Shown: piece by piece, positions 34,141-42,307 of the stretch
Layout of the letters: each line of letters starts with the position of its first letter
Numbering within the stretch: the first letter of the stretch is position 1
Assembly (NCBI GenBank): GCA_023436585.1
Contig: JAEZIN010000035.1
Coordinates: forward strand, 177,533-241,532
DNA: 64,000 nucleotides
From: Bacillota bacterium
Lineage (GTDB): Bacteria; Bacillota; Clostridia; Christensenellales; Aristaeellaceae
Direction: 5' to 3'
Made by a program: the position numbers and the translations under genes
Notes under the pieces: model-generated
Seen by the model: only the letters and a program-made list of their open reading frames with translations
What the model was told of the DNA's origin: nothing
Databases searched by the model: none

Positions 34141-34976
34141 TCATGCAGTTAAAGCGTCGCAACAAGCTGAAAAAAGGCGCGGCCAAGCTGCTTATGTACG
34201 CCGCTTTGCTCCTGACGGCGTTTGTTTGCGCCTGTCCTTTTTTGTGGCTGCTGTCCACCTCTTTCAAATCCAACGAAAACATATATACCCTGAATCTTTT
34301 GCCCAAGAATTTTTCCTGGGACAGCTATGTAGGCGTGTTCAAGCTGCTGGACATCTTCCGTATGCTGGTCAACTCGCTGATCATTGCCGGCGGCGGCGTG
34401 GCGCTCAACGCCATGTTTGGGGCCCTGTGCGCCTATCCCCTGGCCAAGATGGACTTCTACGGCAAAAAGCTGGTGAACACCGCGCTGGTGGCCACCATGA
34501 TCATTCCGGCTGCCGCGGGGCTTGTGGTAAACTACATCACCATCCAGCGGATGGGCCTTGGCGGGAATTTCCTGGGGGTTATCATACCCAACTCCGTCAA
34601 TGTATTCAGCATCATTCTTTTGCGGCAGGCCTACATGGCGATCCCCAAGGAATTGATGGACTCCGCCCGCATTGATGGCGCAAAGGAGTTGCGCATCTGG
34701 CGCAGCATTATGCTGCCGCAGATACTGCCTTCTGTAGCTACGGTGGTGATCATGGATTTTATCAACAAGTGGAACATGTTCCTATGGCCGCTGCTGATAT
34801 TGAATGTGGACCAATACCCAGTGGCCACCGGGCTCAAGCATATCAGCGGGCAGTTCAATTATAAGTTTACCAATGTGGCGGCAGGCACGGTGGTGGCGGT
34901 CATACCCGTGGTCATCTTGTTTATCCTGTGCCAGAAGTACTATGTGAACGTCACCACCGGGGCGCTCAAAGGATAG
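34137..34976 (+). CDS. Sugar ABC transporter permease (MalG type, third importer)
   Basis: A 279-residue permease with six helices, the EAA loop MDSARIDGAKELRIWRSIM and the MalG-like end KYYVNVTTGALKG. The TTG at 34137 overlaps the previous stop and sits 6 nt after GGGGGA, so translational coupling is likely; an ATG at 34143 would shorten the protein by two residues. It completes the channel for the binding protein at 31676. Confidence 0.93.
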   Translation: MIMQLKRRNKLKKGAAKLLMYAALLLTAFVCACPFLWLLSTSFKSNENIYTLNLLPKNFSWDSYVGVFKLLDIFRMLVNSLIIAGGGVALNAMFGALCAYPLAKMDFYGKKLVNTALVATMIIPAAAGLVVNYITIQRMGLGGNFLGVIIPNSVNVFSIILLRQAYMAIPKELMDSARIDGAKELRIWRSIMLPQILPSVATVVIMDFINKWNMFLWPLLILNVDQYPVATGLKHISGQFNYKFTNVAAGTVVAVIPVVILFILCQKYYVNVTTGALKG

Positions 34977-34980
34977 GGGA

Positions 34981-35754
34981 ATGGATATGGAAAGGGTGAC
35001 GGGGCTCAGCTATGTGAGGATATCTGTTCCTTGTGTGGCAGATGCAGTTCGGTTCTATTGCCAGGGCTTGGGCCTTGCGCTTGTGCGCCAGGACGAGCAA
35101 GAAGCGGTTATCACCTCCCCGGATGGTATTGCGCTTTTTGTAAGCGCGGGCGGCAAAGGCGAAGGCGATACAAGCGGTATCACCCATATATGCCTGAACA
35201 CGTTTGATGTGGACGTTACTTTTGAAAGGGCACTGGCGCTTGGCGCAGTGCCCAGCCGGGAAAGCGACTTAACCCCCACCACCTACAAAAATCTGCGCAT
35301 GGCTTTTGTGCGAACACCGTCCGGCGAAGAAATCGAGTTCTGGGGCATTATGCGGCCAAACGGCAGCTTTGGTCAGCCCATGCCTGGCGATTGCTACGTG
35401 AAGCATTTTGTACACGTCGCCATGACCGTGCCGGATATGCAAGAGAGCATCCGCTTTTACGAATCGCTTGGGGCTCGCCTGAAGGTGGATTGGGAATGGG
35501 GCTGCTCGCTTCAGCTTGACGACATGCGGGAGCTGGAGCTTTTCACCGGCGGCCATTATGTTTCAGACCCCAAGACCTACAAAAGCTTTGGCTTTTTCAC
35601 CGGCACAGATGACGGACGGGCAAAAAAAAGCCGCCTTGGCCCGGCGGGTGAAACCATTGAGTTTGTACAATGGGATGAATTTGCCAGGAACTTGGATGGG
35701 ATAAAATCCCCGGGCAGGCTGCCGGATTTGTTTATGGAGGCGCCCGAAGTATAG
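34981..35754 (+). CDS. Two-domain VOC-superfamily protein
   Basis: A 257-residue protein with two VOC domains: one at about 5-120 (GLSYVRISVPCVADAVRFYC to GEEIEFWGIM) and one at about 135-240 (KHFVHVAMTVPDMQESIRFY to GETIEFVQWDEF). This is the layout of extradiol-dioxygenase-like or 4-hydroxyphenylpyruvate-type proteins, but their full metal triad is not evident. It starts 4 bp after the MalG-type gene; an ATG at 34987 has a better-spaced GGGGA. As one of three VOC genes in the locus it may handle an oxidised sugar intermediate. The activity is unknown. Confidence 0.8.
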   Translation: MDMERVTGLSYVRISVPCVADAVRFYCQGLGLALVRQDEQEAVITSPDGIALFVSAGGKGEGDTSGITHICLNTFDVDVTFERALALGAVPSRESDLTPTTYKNLRMAFVRTPSGEEIEFWGIMRPNGSFGQPMPGDCYVKHFVHVAMTVPDMQESIRFYESLGARLKVDWEWGCSLQLDDMRELELFTGGHYVSDPKTYKSFGFFTGTDDGRAKKSRLGPAGETIEFVQWDEFARNLDGIKSPGRLPDLFMEAPEV

Positions 35755-35770
35755 CGGCCAGGAGGCAAGC

Positions 35771-35983
35771 ATGAACCGATTGGATTATACCCAGTTGATG
35801 GCGGAAATCAAGAAAGAACTGACCATGCCGGGCGGCAATTTTGAAGGCTTGTTTGGTAAAGACGCGGATACGCTCAAGCAGGCTGAACTGATTGCCGCGG
35901 TGGCCCTGGTAGCCGCCGACCGGCTGTACTCCCGCCTGACAAAAGACCAGTTTGAAATGCGGGAGGAAGAGGAACACCGCTGA
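35771..35983 (+). CDS. Small uncharacterised protein
   Basis: A 70-residue acidic, mostly helical protein with no signal peptide or metal motif. The gene has a clear CAGGAGG site 5 nt before its ATG and lies 16 bp after the VOC gene in the same direction, so it is probably real and part of the importer operon. The end MREEEEHR is strongly charged. I do not recognise the family. It converges with the LacI-type gene 18 bp away. Confidence 0.6.
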   Translation: MNRLDYTQLMAEIKKELTMPGGNFEGLFGKDADTLKQAELIAAVALVAADRLYSRLTKDQFEMREEEEHR

Positions 35984-36001
35984 CCGGCCTTTCTTCCTTC
36001 G

Positions 36002-37072
36002 TCAATCCAGGCGGCGTATGCCAAGCTGCGCGCCGCAGCTTTCCCGCACGATCAGCCGTGGGTTGTGGCTGATGGGCACTTCTTCCTCAATCCCTTTCAT
36101 GAGATTGATGAGGCTGATGATCGCCAGGCGGCCAAGATAGTCATTTTGCTGGTCCAGCGAGGTTAGGCGCGGCACCGTGTATTCGCCAAAGTAAAACGAG
36201 TCGCAGCTTACGATGGCAATATCATCAGGAACGGTGAGGCCCGCGTCAGTAATGGCGCGTATGGCGCCCAGGGCCACCATGTCGTTGATGGCGATAAAAG
36301 CCGTGGGCCGTTCGGAACGCAGCTGCGCTTGCATGGCCGCGTAGCCATCCGGGATGTAATAGTCCGAAAAGTGGACGTAACTTTGGTTAAAGGGCAGGTT
36401 CATGGTGTCCAGCGTATGCTTGTACGCCGCAAAGCGGTCGGTGGTAATGCGAACGCCCGGCTCGCCCCCCAGAAAGCCGATCCGCTTATGGCCCAGGGCA
36501 ACCAAATGCCGTATGGCCGCCAGAACGCCGCTTGCCAGGCTGCGCTGCACAAATACGCAGTTGGCGCCGGGAAACCGCTGGCCGATGATGACAACGGGAA
36601 GCTGCTGCTGCAATTCGTTCAGCGAGGCAAGATACTCTGGTGAAATCACATCCTTATCCAGCTGGCCGCCGGTGATAATGACCCCATCCAGCCGCTTGTC
36701 GGTGATCATCTTAAAGTAAGCCGCTTCTGTCATGGTTTTCTGAAAGCTCTGGCTAAAGCTGCCGTACAGCGTGTTGTACAGCACGACAGAATAATTCTGC
36801 TCCAGCGAGTAGCGCTCAATTTCCAAGAAAAGCGACGAAAAGTAGGGGTTCGAAATGTCCGGCAAAACGACCCCGATGGACCTGCTTTCGTTATTGCTAA
36901 GCCCCTGCGCCAAGGCGTTGGGGGAAAAATGATTTTGCTCAATAATCGCCTGTACCTGTTTGCGCGTGCTTTCGGATACCAAAGGGCTGTTGTTCAGCAC
37001 ACGCGAAACCGTCGTGATGGATACGCCGGCCTGCTCCGCGATTTCGTAGATGGTGGTTTTCTTCTTCGCCAT
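36002..37072 (-). CDS. LacI-family transcriptional regulator
   Basis: A 356-residue repressor. The helix-turn-helix TIYEIAEQAGVSITTVSRVL (7-26) is followed by the hinge region and a periplasmic-binding-protein-like effector domain (about 60-345, with SIGVVLPDISNPYFSSLFLE and GFLGGEPGVRITTDRFAAY). The start at 37072 places the HTH as in other LacI proteins; an ATG at 37102 has a better GGAGC site and would add 10 residues. It sits in the middle of the third sugar locus and is divergent from the ROK gene. Three operator-like sites in the locus suggest it controls the whole stretch and itself. The effector is probably the imported sugar or a derivative. Confidence 0.92.
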   Translation of the reverse strand: MAKKKTTIYEIAEQAGVSITTVSRVLNNSPLVSESTRKQVQAIIEQNHFSPNALAQGLSNNESRSIGVVLPDISNPYFSSLFLEIERYSLEQNYSVVLYNTLYGSFSQSFQKTMTEAAYFKMITDKRLDGVIITGGQLDKDVISPEYLASLNELQQQLPVVIIGQRFPGANCVFVQRSLASGVLAAIRHLVALGHKRIGFLGGEPGVRITTDRFAAYKHTLDTMNLPFNQSYVHFSDYYIPDGYAAMQAQLRSERPTAFIAINDMVALGAIRAITDAGLTVPDDIAIVSCDSFYFGEYTVPRLTSLDQQNDYLGRLAIISLINLMKGIEEEVPISHNPRLIVRESCGAQLGIRRLD

Positions 37073-37142
37073 GAAATTTCCGCTCTGTATCTTCTTCACC
37101 ATGCTGCTCCGTTTGAATAATTTCCCACTGGCGGGTAGCTTC

Positions 37143-37171
37143 ATTATAGACAACGTTTACCGCTTTTGCAA
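37143..37171 (-). promoter_or_regulatory. Predicted promoter of LacI-type gene
   Basis: On the minus strand TTGCAA (37171-37166), 17 nt, TATAAT (37148-37143). Operator-like site C lies in the spacer, which fits autoregulation. Confidence 0.65.
37155..37168. promoter_or_regulatory. LacI-type operator C
   Basis: The minus strand reads CAAAAGCGGTAAAC and shares the AAAGCGGT core with site B (31616-31629) and, more weakly, with site A (31375-31388). It lies between the divergent LacI-type and ROK genes. Confidence 0.55.
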
Positions 37172-37255
37172 TCCCGATTTGTGATCAAAGGTTGGAATCA
37201 GGCCATTGGTACCGCTTGCATAATGTGCCGCTCCGACCGGACTGAGGTGAATTAC

Positions 37256-38215
37256 GTGAATTCCAGGGACATATATGGTACTTATTTAGGGGTGGATCTG
37301 GGAGGAACCAAACTGCTGGTCGGCGAAGCTGATGCAAGCGGAAAAATCCTCCGGCATCGGAAATATCCGTCCGGGTATATGGATCAAAGGCAGGCGCTCC
37401 TTTGCATTTCGGAAGCAGTGGATGATTATATGGAAAACGCCCGCGGCGAGGAACCGATTCTGGCAATGGGGCTGGGGCTGGTTGGCCGGGTGGACAGTGA
37501 AACAGGCACCTGGTTTCAAATTGATAAACAGCGCACCGACCAAATGCCGCTGGCGGATATTTTGTCCAAGCGCTATAAAATACCCTGCACCATTGACAAC
37601 GACGTTCGCAGCGCCACCCATGCCGAGATGCGTTTTGGCTATGGTCAAACGTCAAGAAACTTTATTTATGTCAACGTGGGAACGGGGCTTGCGGCGGGTA
37701 TTGTAACGGGCGGACGCATCGTGCGCGGCGGCCATTTCAATTCCGGTGAGGTGGGCCATGTGCAGGTGGGGGTCAAGGTGGGCGTTTCTTGCGCCTGCGG
37801 CCGCATCGATTGTGTGGAATGCATTGCGGCCGGCAGCGGCATAGACAAATGCGCCCGACTGCTTAATCCTCAGTACCCGGAAACATCGCTGCACATTCCC
37901 GTGGGAACCGAGCGCGTGAATGTGCGCGAGGTGTTTGAGAAAGCTGATTCGGATCCGCTTTGCGGCTTCCTTACGGAAAATGCCGCCAAGGGTGTCGCTA
38001 ATCTCATCATGAACCTGGCCAGGACCACCGATCCGGACACTGTTGTGCTTGGCGGCGGAGTGGTTGCGGATGGGATGCTGTTTCAAAGGATTGAAAAGTA
38101 CCTGCACGCCAACACCATGCGCTTTGTTACCGGCGGCGTAAAGCTGACACGGCTTGACCCCGATATGATCGGGCTGCTTGGCGCCTGCACCCTGGCCATG
38201 GATTCCATTGCCTGA
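37256..38215 (+). CDS. ROK-family sugar kinase
   Basis: A 319-residue kinase that should phosphorylate a hexose. The N-terminal phosphate loop GVDLGGTKLLVGEADASG is at 12-29, the sugar/catalytic site IDND at 113-116 (Asp116 as base), GEVGH at 164-168 and the zinc site His168, Cys179, Cys181, Cys186. A GTG at 37256 follows GAGGTGA by 6 nt; the open frame continues upstream through the operator region. It is divergent from the LacI-type gene and leads the catabolic operon with the AgaI/NagB-like gene. Glucokinase, N-acetyl sugar kinase or allokinase are all possible. Confidence 0.92.
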   Translation: MNSRDIYGTYLGVDLGGTKLLVGEADASGKILRHRKYPSGYMDQRQALLCISEAVDDYMENARGEEPILAMGLGLVGRVDSETGTWFQIDKQRTDQMPLADILSKRYKIPCTIDNDVRSATHAEMRFGYGQTSRNFIYVNVGTGLAAGIVTGGRIVRGGHFNSGEVGHVQVGVKVGVSCACGRIDCVECIAAGSGIDKCARLLNPQYPETSLHIPVGTERVNVREVFEKADSDPLCGFLTENAAKGVANLIMNLARTTDPDTVVLGGGVVADGMLFQRIEKYLHANTMRFVTGGVKLTRLDPDMIGLLGACTLAMDSIA

Positions 38216-38252
38216 ACAACACAGAAGCCGCGATATGAAAGGAGAGCCCTGT

Positions 38253-38993
38253 ATGCTCAAAGTAACCATCGCAAAAAATGAGGCGGAATTTGACCGCATC
38301 GCCGCATGGCGCATTATCGGTGAAATGATGAAAAACCCCCGCGCGGTGATCGGCCTGTCCACCGGCCAAACCACCATCAACATGCATGGGATCGTCAGCG
38401 ATATCTTTAGGCAATATCCCTTTGATGTGTCGGGGATTACGCTGTTTAATGTGGACGAGCTGACCAACCTGCCCCGCAGTTATAAAGGCTGCTGCTACAC
38501 CATGATCAAAGAGCAGATTGCAGGACCTCTAAGTATTCCGGAAGAGAACTTCCTTATGCCGCCCACCCTCTCCGATGATTTTGAGCGGGAATCACGGGAT
38601 TTTCAAAAGGCGCTGGAAGCGCGGGGCGGAATCGATCTGCAAATGCTGGGGCTGGGCTTCAACGGGCATATCGGCATCAACCAGCCGGGAACGTCCTTTG
38701 GCAGCGAAACATGGGTATCGCCCATGGACGAGATTTTTGAAGCGCGGGTGCGCAAGGAAACAGGCGTTGCAGATGATTATCCCCTGGGCGGGCTGACGCT
38801 GGGCATACGAACCATCATGCATTCCAAGAAAATCGTTTTGATTGCCAAGGGCGCCCACAAGGCAGAAATAGTGGAGAAAATGCTCCTTGGGCCCGTGACC
38901 GAGGATATACCCGCCAGCGTCTTGCAATTGCACCCCAACTGCGAATTTTTGCTGGATGCTGACGCAGCCGGCCGTGTCGCGGGCAGGTTGTAA
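38253..38993 (+). CDS. NagB/AgaI-like sugar-phosphate isomerase/deaminase homologue
   Basis: A 246-residue member of the glucosamine-6-phosphate deaminase superfamily. FNVDELTNLP holds Asp68, aligned with the enolising Asp72 of E. coli NagB. The active-site loop reads LGFNGHIGINQPG: the histidine is kept, but the Asp and Glu of NagB (NDGHIAFNEP) are Asn and Gln. AgaI proteins also have Asn at the first position, so it is closer to that branch, while the Gln looks unusual. AAAGGAG precedes the ATG at 38253. It follows the ROK kinase by 37 bp and precedes GH9. A changed reaction on a phosphorylated sugar is possible. Confidence 0.83.
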   Translation: MLKVTIAKNEAEFDRIAAWRIIGEMMKNPRAVIGLSTGQTTINMHGIVSDIFRQYPFDVSGITLFNVDELTNLPRSYKGCCYTMIKEQIAGPLSIPEENFLMPPTLSDDFERESRDFQKALEARGGIDLQMLGLGFNGHIGINQPGTSFGSETWVSPMDEIFEARVRKETGVADDYPLGGLTLGIRTIMHSKKIVLIAKGAHKAEIVEKMLLGPVTEDIPASVLQLHPNCEFLLDADAAGRVAGRL

Positions 38994-39010
38994 CAGGGAA
39001 GGGAGTTTAT

Positions 39011-41419
39011 ATGAAAACACCTTTTGCCATGGGTGAAAATTTGCGCGGGCAGATTGAGGAAACGGGATATCTGCATAAAGCATTGCCCCTTGATCTTGAT
39101 AACTCCCTAGAGCGGTTAGGGCTTGCCAAGAAGGTTATAAGCCAAAGCGTGCTTTGCGATATGAAAAGCGCCGCGGGGTGGAAAAGCGCTGGCCCCGGTA
39201 CATTAAGCCGCACAGGGCGGGTAACCCCAGCCGGCAACGTCAGCATGCGTATGGAAACCCCTACTGCCTGGAACGCCTGGCCCCAGGAGAACCCGGAGGG
39301 GGATTATACGCCCTTTTTCCGCCAGCACGCCATCTTTCAGGTGGACGGCAGGGATTTGAGCGAATACAACCGCATCCGTTTTTGGGTTTATCCTGACTGT
39401 CCTGGCGTTTATGCGGTGAATATTGACCTTTTATATCAAAATGACGGCGAAGTCAAAATTCCTGATCCTTATAACAGAGAAGGCCGTCATGAGATCAATC
39501 TTGTCAATGGAAAGTGGAACGAGTGTTTTTTGGAAATCCCTGAGCTGCCTAGGGACCGCATCACCAAGCTGTGCTTTGAGCGTGCTGTCTTTGGCCGGGA
39601 ACGTACCATGGGCAAAACCTGGCGTTTTGATTTTGGCGAGATTGTTCTGGAAAAGGTGGAAGAGCCTGAGCTTGCGCACGGCTGGGAGCCGTCTGCGGGA
39701 AAAATCGCCTACAGCATGAGCGGCTACGAGGTAAAGGGCGTAAAGACTGCCGTGATGCGCGCGGCCGGCGCGAATCCGCCTTTTTTTCAGGTGAAGCGTT
39801 TAAATGGGGGGACCGCTTTTGCGGGGCAGGCCAAACGGAACATCACGGAAGATGGCAGTTTTGACATGCTGGATTTTAGTGAACTTCATGAGCCTGGACA
39901 GTATGTGATCGTATGCGGCGAAAGCCGCACCAGGCCGTTCCCGGTGGGGGAAGGCATTTGGGGCAACAGCGTGTGGAAAGCACTTAACTTTGTGTTCTGT
40001 GAGCGCTGCGGCACGCCGGTGGCCGGCATGCACTTAAGCTGCCATGGGGATATCATCGCCCAGCACGACGGCAAGACATTAGCTTACTGCGGCGGCTGGC
40101 ATGATGCGGGGGATTTATCCCAGCAGACGCTGCAAACGGGCGACGTGATGTTTGCCCTGTTGGAGATGGCGGAAACGGCTCGGGAAAGCGACAGGCAGCT
40201 TGCCTTGCGCCTTGAAGAGGAAGCCCGCTGGGGCCTGGATTTTATGCTCAAGTGCCGCTTCTCGGATGGATGCTACGCCAGCAGCGCCGGCATCGTCCAT
40301 TGGAGCGATGGGTATATCGGCACCTTTGACGACAGGCCCGCGCGGGTGCACGACAATTCCTTTGACAATCTGCTCTATGCGGGCTACTACGCCAAGGCGG
40401 CCATGGTGCTTCATGACGGCGAACCTTTGTGCCACCGATTGACGGATTGCGCCAGGGAGGATTACGCCTTTGCCCTTGAAAAATTTGAGCGGCAGGGATT
40501 CTCGGAACAGCCCATTCAGTGGGAGCACAGCCTGAACACCTCGCCCGCACAATACATGGCCACCATGAGCTGGACTGCAAGCTTGCTTTTTCAAATCACA
40601 GGCGAAGAGGCGTACGCGAAAAAAGCCGCCGAGGCCATCGAATACACGCTTTCCTGTCAGCGGATAAAGCCTCTGGGGATAGATGACCTGCGGGGATTTT
40701 TCTACCGGGACAAGGACCACCGTATTATACAGCATTACACCCACCAATCCAGGGATGCGGTGTTTATGCAGGCGTTGCAGCTCCTTCTTACAACGCAGCC
40801 GGATCATCCCCATCGAGACAAGTGGCTGAATTCTGTCCGGCTCTTTGGCGGATATATAAAGCAGCTTATGACATTCAGCGAACCATGGGGTATGCTGCCA
40901 AGCGGCGTATATCACGTAAGCGAGGGCAGTGACAGGGAGAGCATGACCCGCCAGCACCTGCAGGCCGGCGCGGCCATGGAAAAGGGATTTCAGGAGCAAT
41001 GGAAGCAGGGTATCCCCCTGGATGAAGAACATCGCGTGCGCCGGTTCCCCGTGTGGTTCTCCTTTAGGGGCAACTCCGCGGTGCACTTATCCACAGGCAA
41101 GGCTGCCGCCATCTGTGCAAATATCTTTAATGACGAAAACCTCAAAAATATTGCCAGGGAGCAACTGTACTGGGTGGTGGGTAAAAACCCCTTCTGCCAG
41201 TCATTGATGTACGGGGAAGGGCACAATTACCCAGAACAGGCTGTTTTCCTACCCGGCTCCATGACAGGTCAGCTTCCGGTGGGCATTCAGACCAGAGATG
41301 ATGAAGACATTCCCTACTGGCCCCAGGCAAACAATGCTACCTACAAAGAAGCGTGGCTCACCGTTGCGGGAAAATGGTTCACCCTGGTGGCCGAGCTTAT
41401 AAAGGAGCAACATGCTTAA
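39011..41419 (+). CDS. Glycoside hydrolase family 9 protein, cytoplasmic
   Basis: An 802-residue protein. N-terminal residues 1-220 form an extra beta domain; then an Ig-like CelD_N-type domain (about 235-320, KIAYSMSGYEVKGVKTAVM) precedes the GH9 (alpha/alpha)6 barrel (330-795). GGWHDAGD with Asp365 and Asp368 matches the catalytic-base motif of GH9. Near the end NATYKEAW has Glu780 in the place of the catalytic acid. No signal peptide, so it acts on imported oligosaccharide, like intracellular exo-glucosidases or glucosaminidases of this family. GGAAGGGAG precedes the ATG. The stop overlaps the next gene by 8 bp. Confidence 0.85.
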   Translation: MKTPFAMGENLRGQIEETGYLHKALPLDLDNSLERLGLAKKVISQSVLCDMKSAAGWKSAGPGTLSRTGRVTPAGNVSMRMETPTAWNAWPQENPEGDYTPFFRQHAIFQVDGRDLSEYNRIRFWVYPDCPGVYAVNIDLLYQNDGEVKIPDPYNREGRHEINLVNGKWNECFLEIPELPRDRITKLCFERAVFGRERTMGKTWRFDFGEIVLEKVEEPELAHGWEPSAGKIAYSMSGYEVKGVKTAVMRAAGANPPFFQVKRLNGGTAFAGQAKRNITEDGSFDMLDFSELHEPGQYVIVCGESRTRPFPVGEGIWGNSVWKALNFVFCERCGTPVAGMHLSCHGDIIAQHDGKTLAYCGGWHDAGDLSQQTLQTGDVMFALLEMAETARESDRQLALRLEEEARWGLDFMLKCRFSDGCYASSAGIVHWSDGYIGTFDDRPARVHDNSFDNLLYAGYYAKAAMVLHDGEPLCHRLTDCAREDYAFALEKFERQGFSEQPIQWEHSLNTSPAQYMATMSWTASLLFQITGEEAYAKKAAEAIEYTLSCQRIKPLGIDDLRGFFYRDKDHRIIQHYTHQSRDAVFMQALQLLLTTQPDHPHRDKWLNSVRLFGGYIKQLMTFSEPWGMLPSGVYHVSEGSDRESMTRQHLQAGAAMEKGFQEQWKQGIPLDEEHRVRRFPVWFSFRGNSAVHLSTGKAAAICANIFNDENLKNIAREQLYWVVGKNPFCQSLMYGEGHNYPEQAVFLPGSMTGQLPVGIQTRDDEDIPYWPQANNATYKEAWLTVAGKWFTLVAELIKEQHA

Positions 41420-42275
41420 GATCGGCTTTGTGGATTACTATCTTGACAACTGGCACGCCAATAACTATCCCGCGTTCCTGCGCCAGGCGATTGTGAAATA
41501 TGGGTACGATGCGAAGGTATCGGCTGCCTTTGGCATGATCGACGCGCCGGATGGCAAGACAAGCACGCAGTGGTGCAAAGAGCAAAACGTGACAATGGCA
41601 AACAGTATGCAGGAACTGCTGGACAGTGTGGATGCTGTGATGGTGATCGCGGCGGATGATTCCAGATTCCATGAAATTGTCTGTCCAGAGCCCCTGGCAT
41701 CTGGAAAGCCCGTTTATGTGGACAAGACCTTTGCCCACGATCTGGCTACCGCGAAAAGGCTGTTTGCTATAGCTGAAGAGCACAAAACACCAATGTTCAG
41801 CGCCTCCGCCCAGCGGTATTGCCAGCATGTGATCGATTACCTGGCCGAGCGGAAAGAGCCGACGCGCTTTATATCCACCGTTGGCCCCCACAGTCTGGAG
41901 AATTACGCCGTGCACCAACTGGAACCCATTGTGGCAATTATGGGCGCAGGCGTGAAATGGATGAAAGCCTTTAAGGCTGGCAGTGCGGTGACGCAGCTGA
42001 CCCTGGATTATGGTGGCGGGCGGCTGGCCAGCTTTACGCAAACGCCGCAGCCCTTTGCGGAATTCAATTTCATGGTCAGTGACGGAGAAACGGGGCGGCG
42101 GCTGCACAGCGACGACAGGAACTTCTACGAGAACCTGATGAAGGCCATCCTGGACTTTTTTGTAAGCGGCATCCCGCCGGTTGCAAAAGAGGAAACGCTG
42201 GAGATCATCTCCCTGATTGAAACGGCCAAGGTGGCCCGTAATCATCCGGACGAGTGGATCCCAATCATCCGCTGA
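41412..42275 (+). CDS. Gfo/Idh/MocA-like oxidoreductase, divergent
   Basis: A 287-residue protein that resembles Gfo/Idh/MocA dehydrogenases: SVDAVMVIAADDSRFHEIV and LASGKPVYVDKTFAHD (with DKT at 104-106 in place of EKP) are the usual second half of the nucleotide-binding domain. The N terminus, KIGFVDYYLDNWHANNYP, lacks the GxGxxG dinucleotide loop, and the protein is about 50 residues shorter than most of the family. It may still use NAD(P), or be a non-catalytic or lyase-like relative. AAGGAG lies before the ATG and the start overlaps the GH9 stop. Between GH9 and the ThuA-like gene it could oxidise or process a keto-sugar. Confidence 0.75.
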   Translation: MLKIGFVDYYLDNWHANNYPAFLRQAIVKYGYDAKVSAAFGMIDAPDGKTSTQWCKEQNVTMANSMQELLDSVDAVMVIAADDSRFHEIVCPEPLASGKPVYVDKTFAHDLATAKRLFAIAEEHKTPMFSASAQRYCQHVIDYLAERKEPTRFISTVGPHSLENYAVHQLEPIVAIMGAGVKWMKAFKAGSAVTQLTLDYGGGRLASFTQTPQPFAEFNFMVSDGETGRRLHSDDRNFYENLMKAILDFFVSGIPPVAKEETLEIISLIETAKVARNHPDEWIPIIR

Positions 42276-42307
42276 CCAACCATCGCAGGGAAGAAAGGCG
42301 TTAGGTT

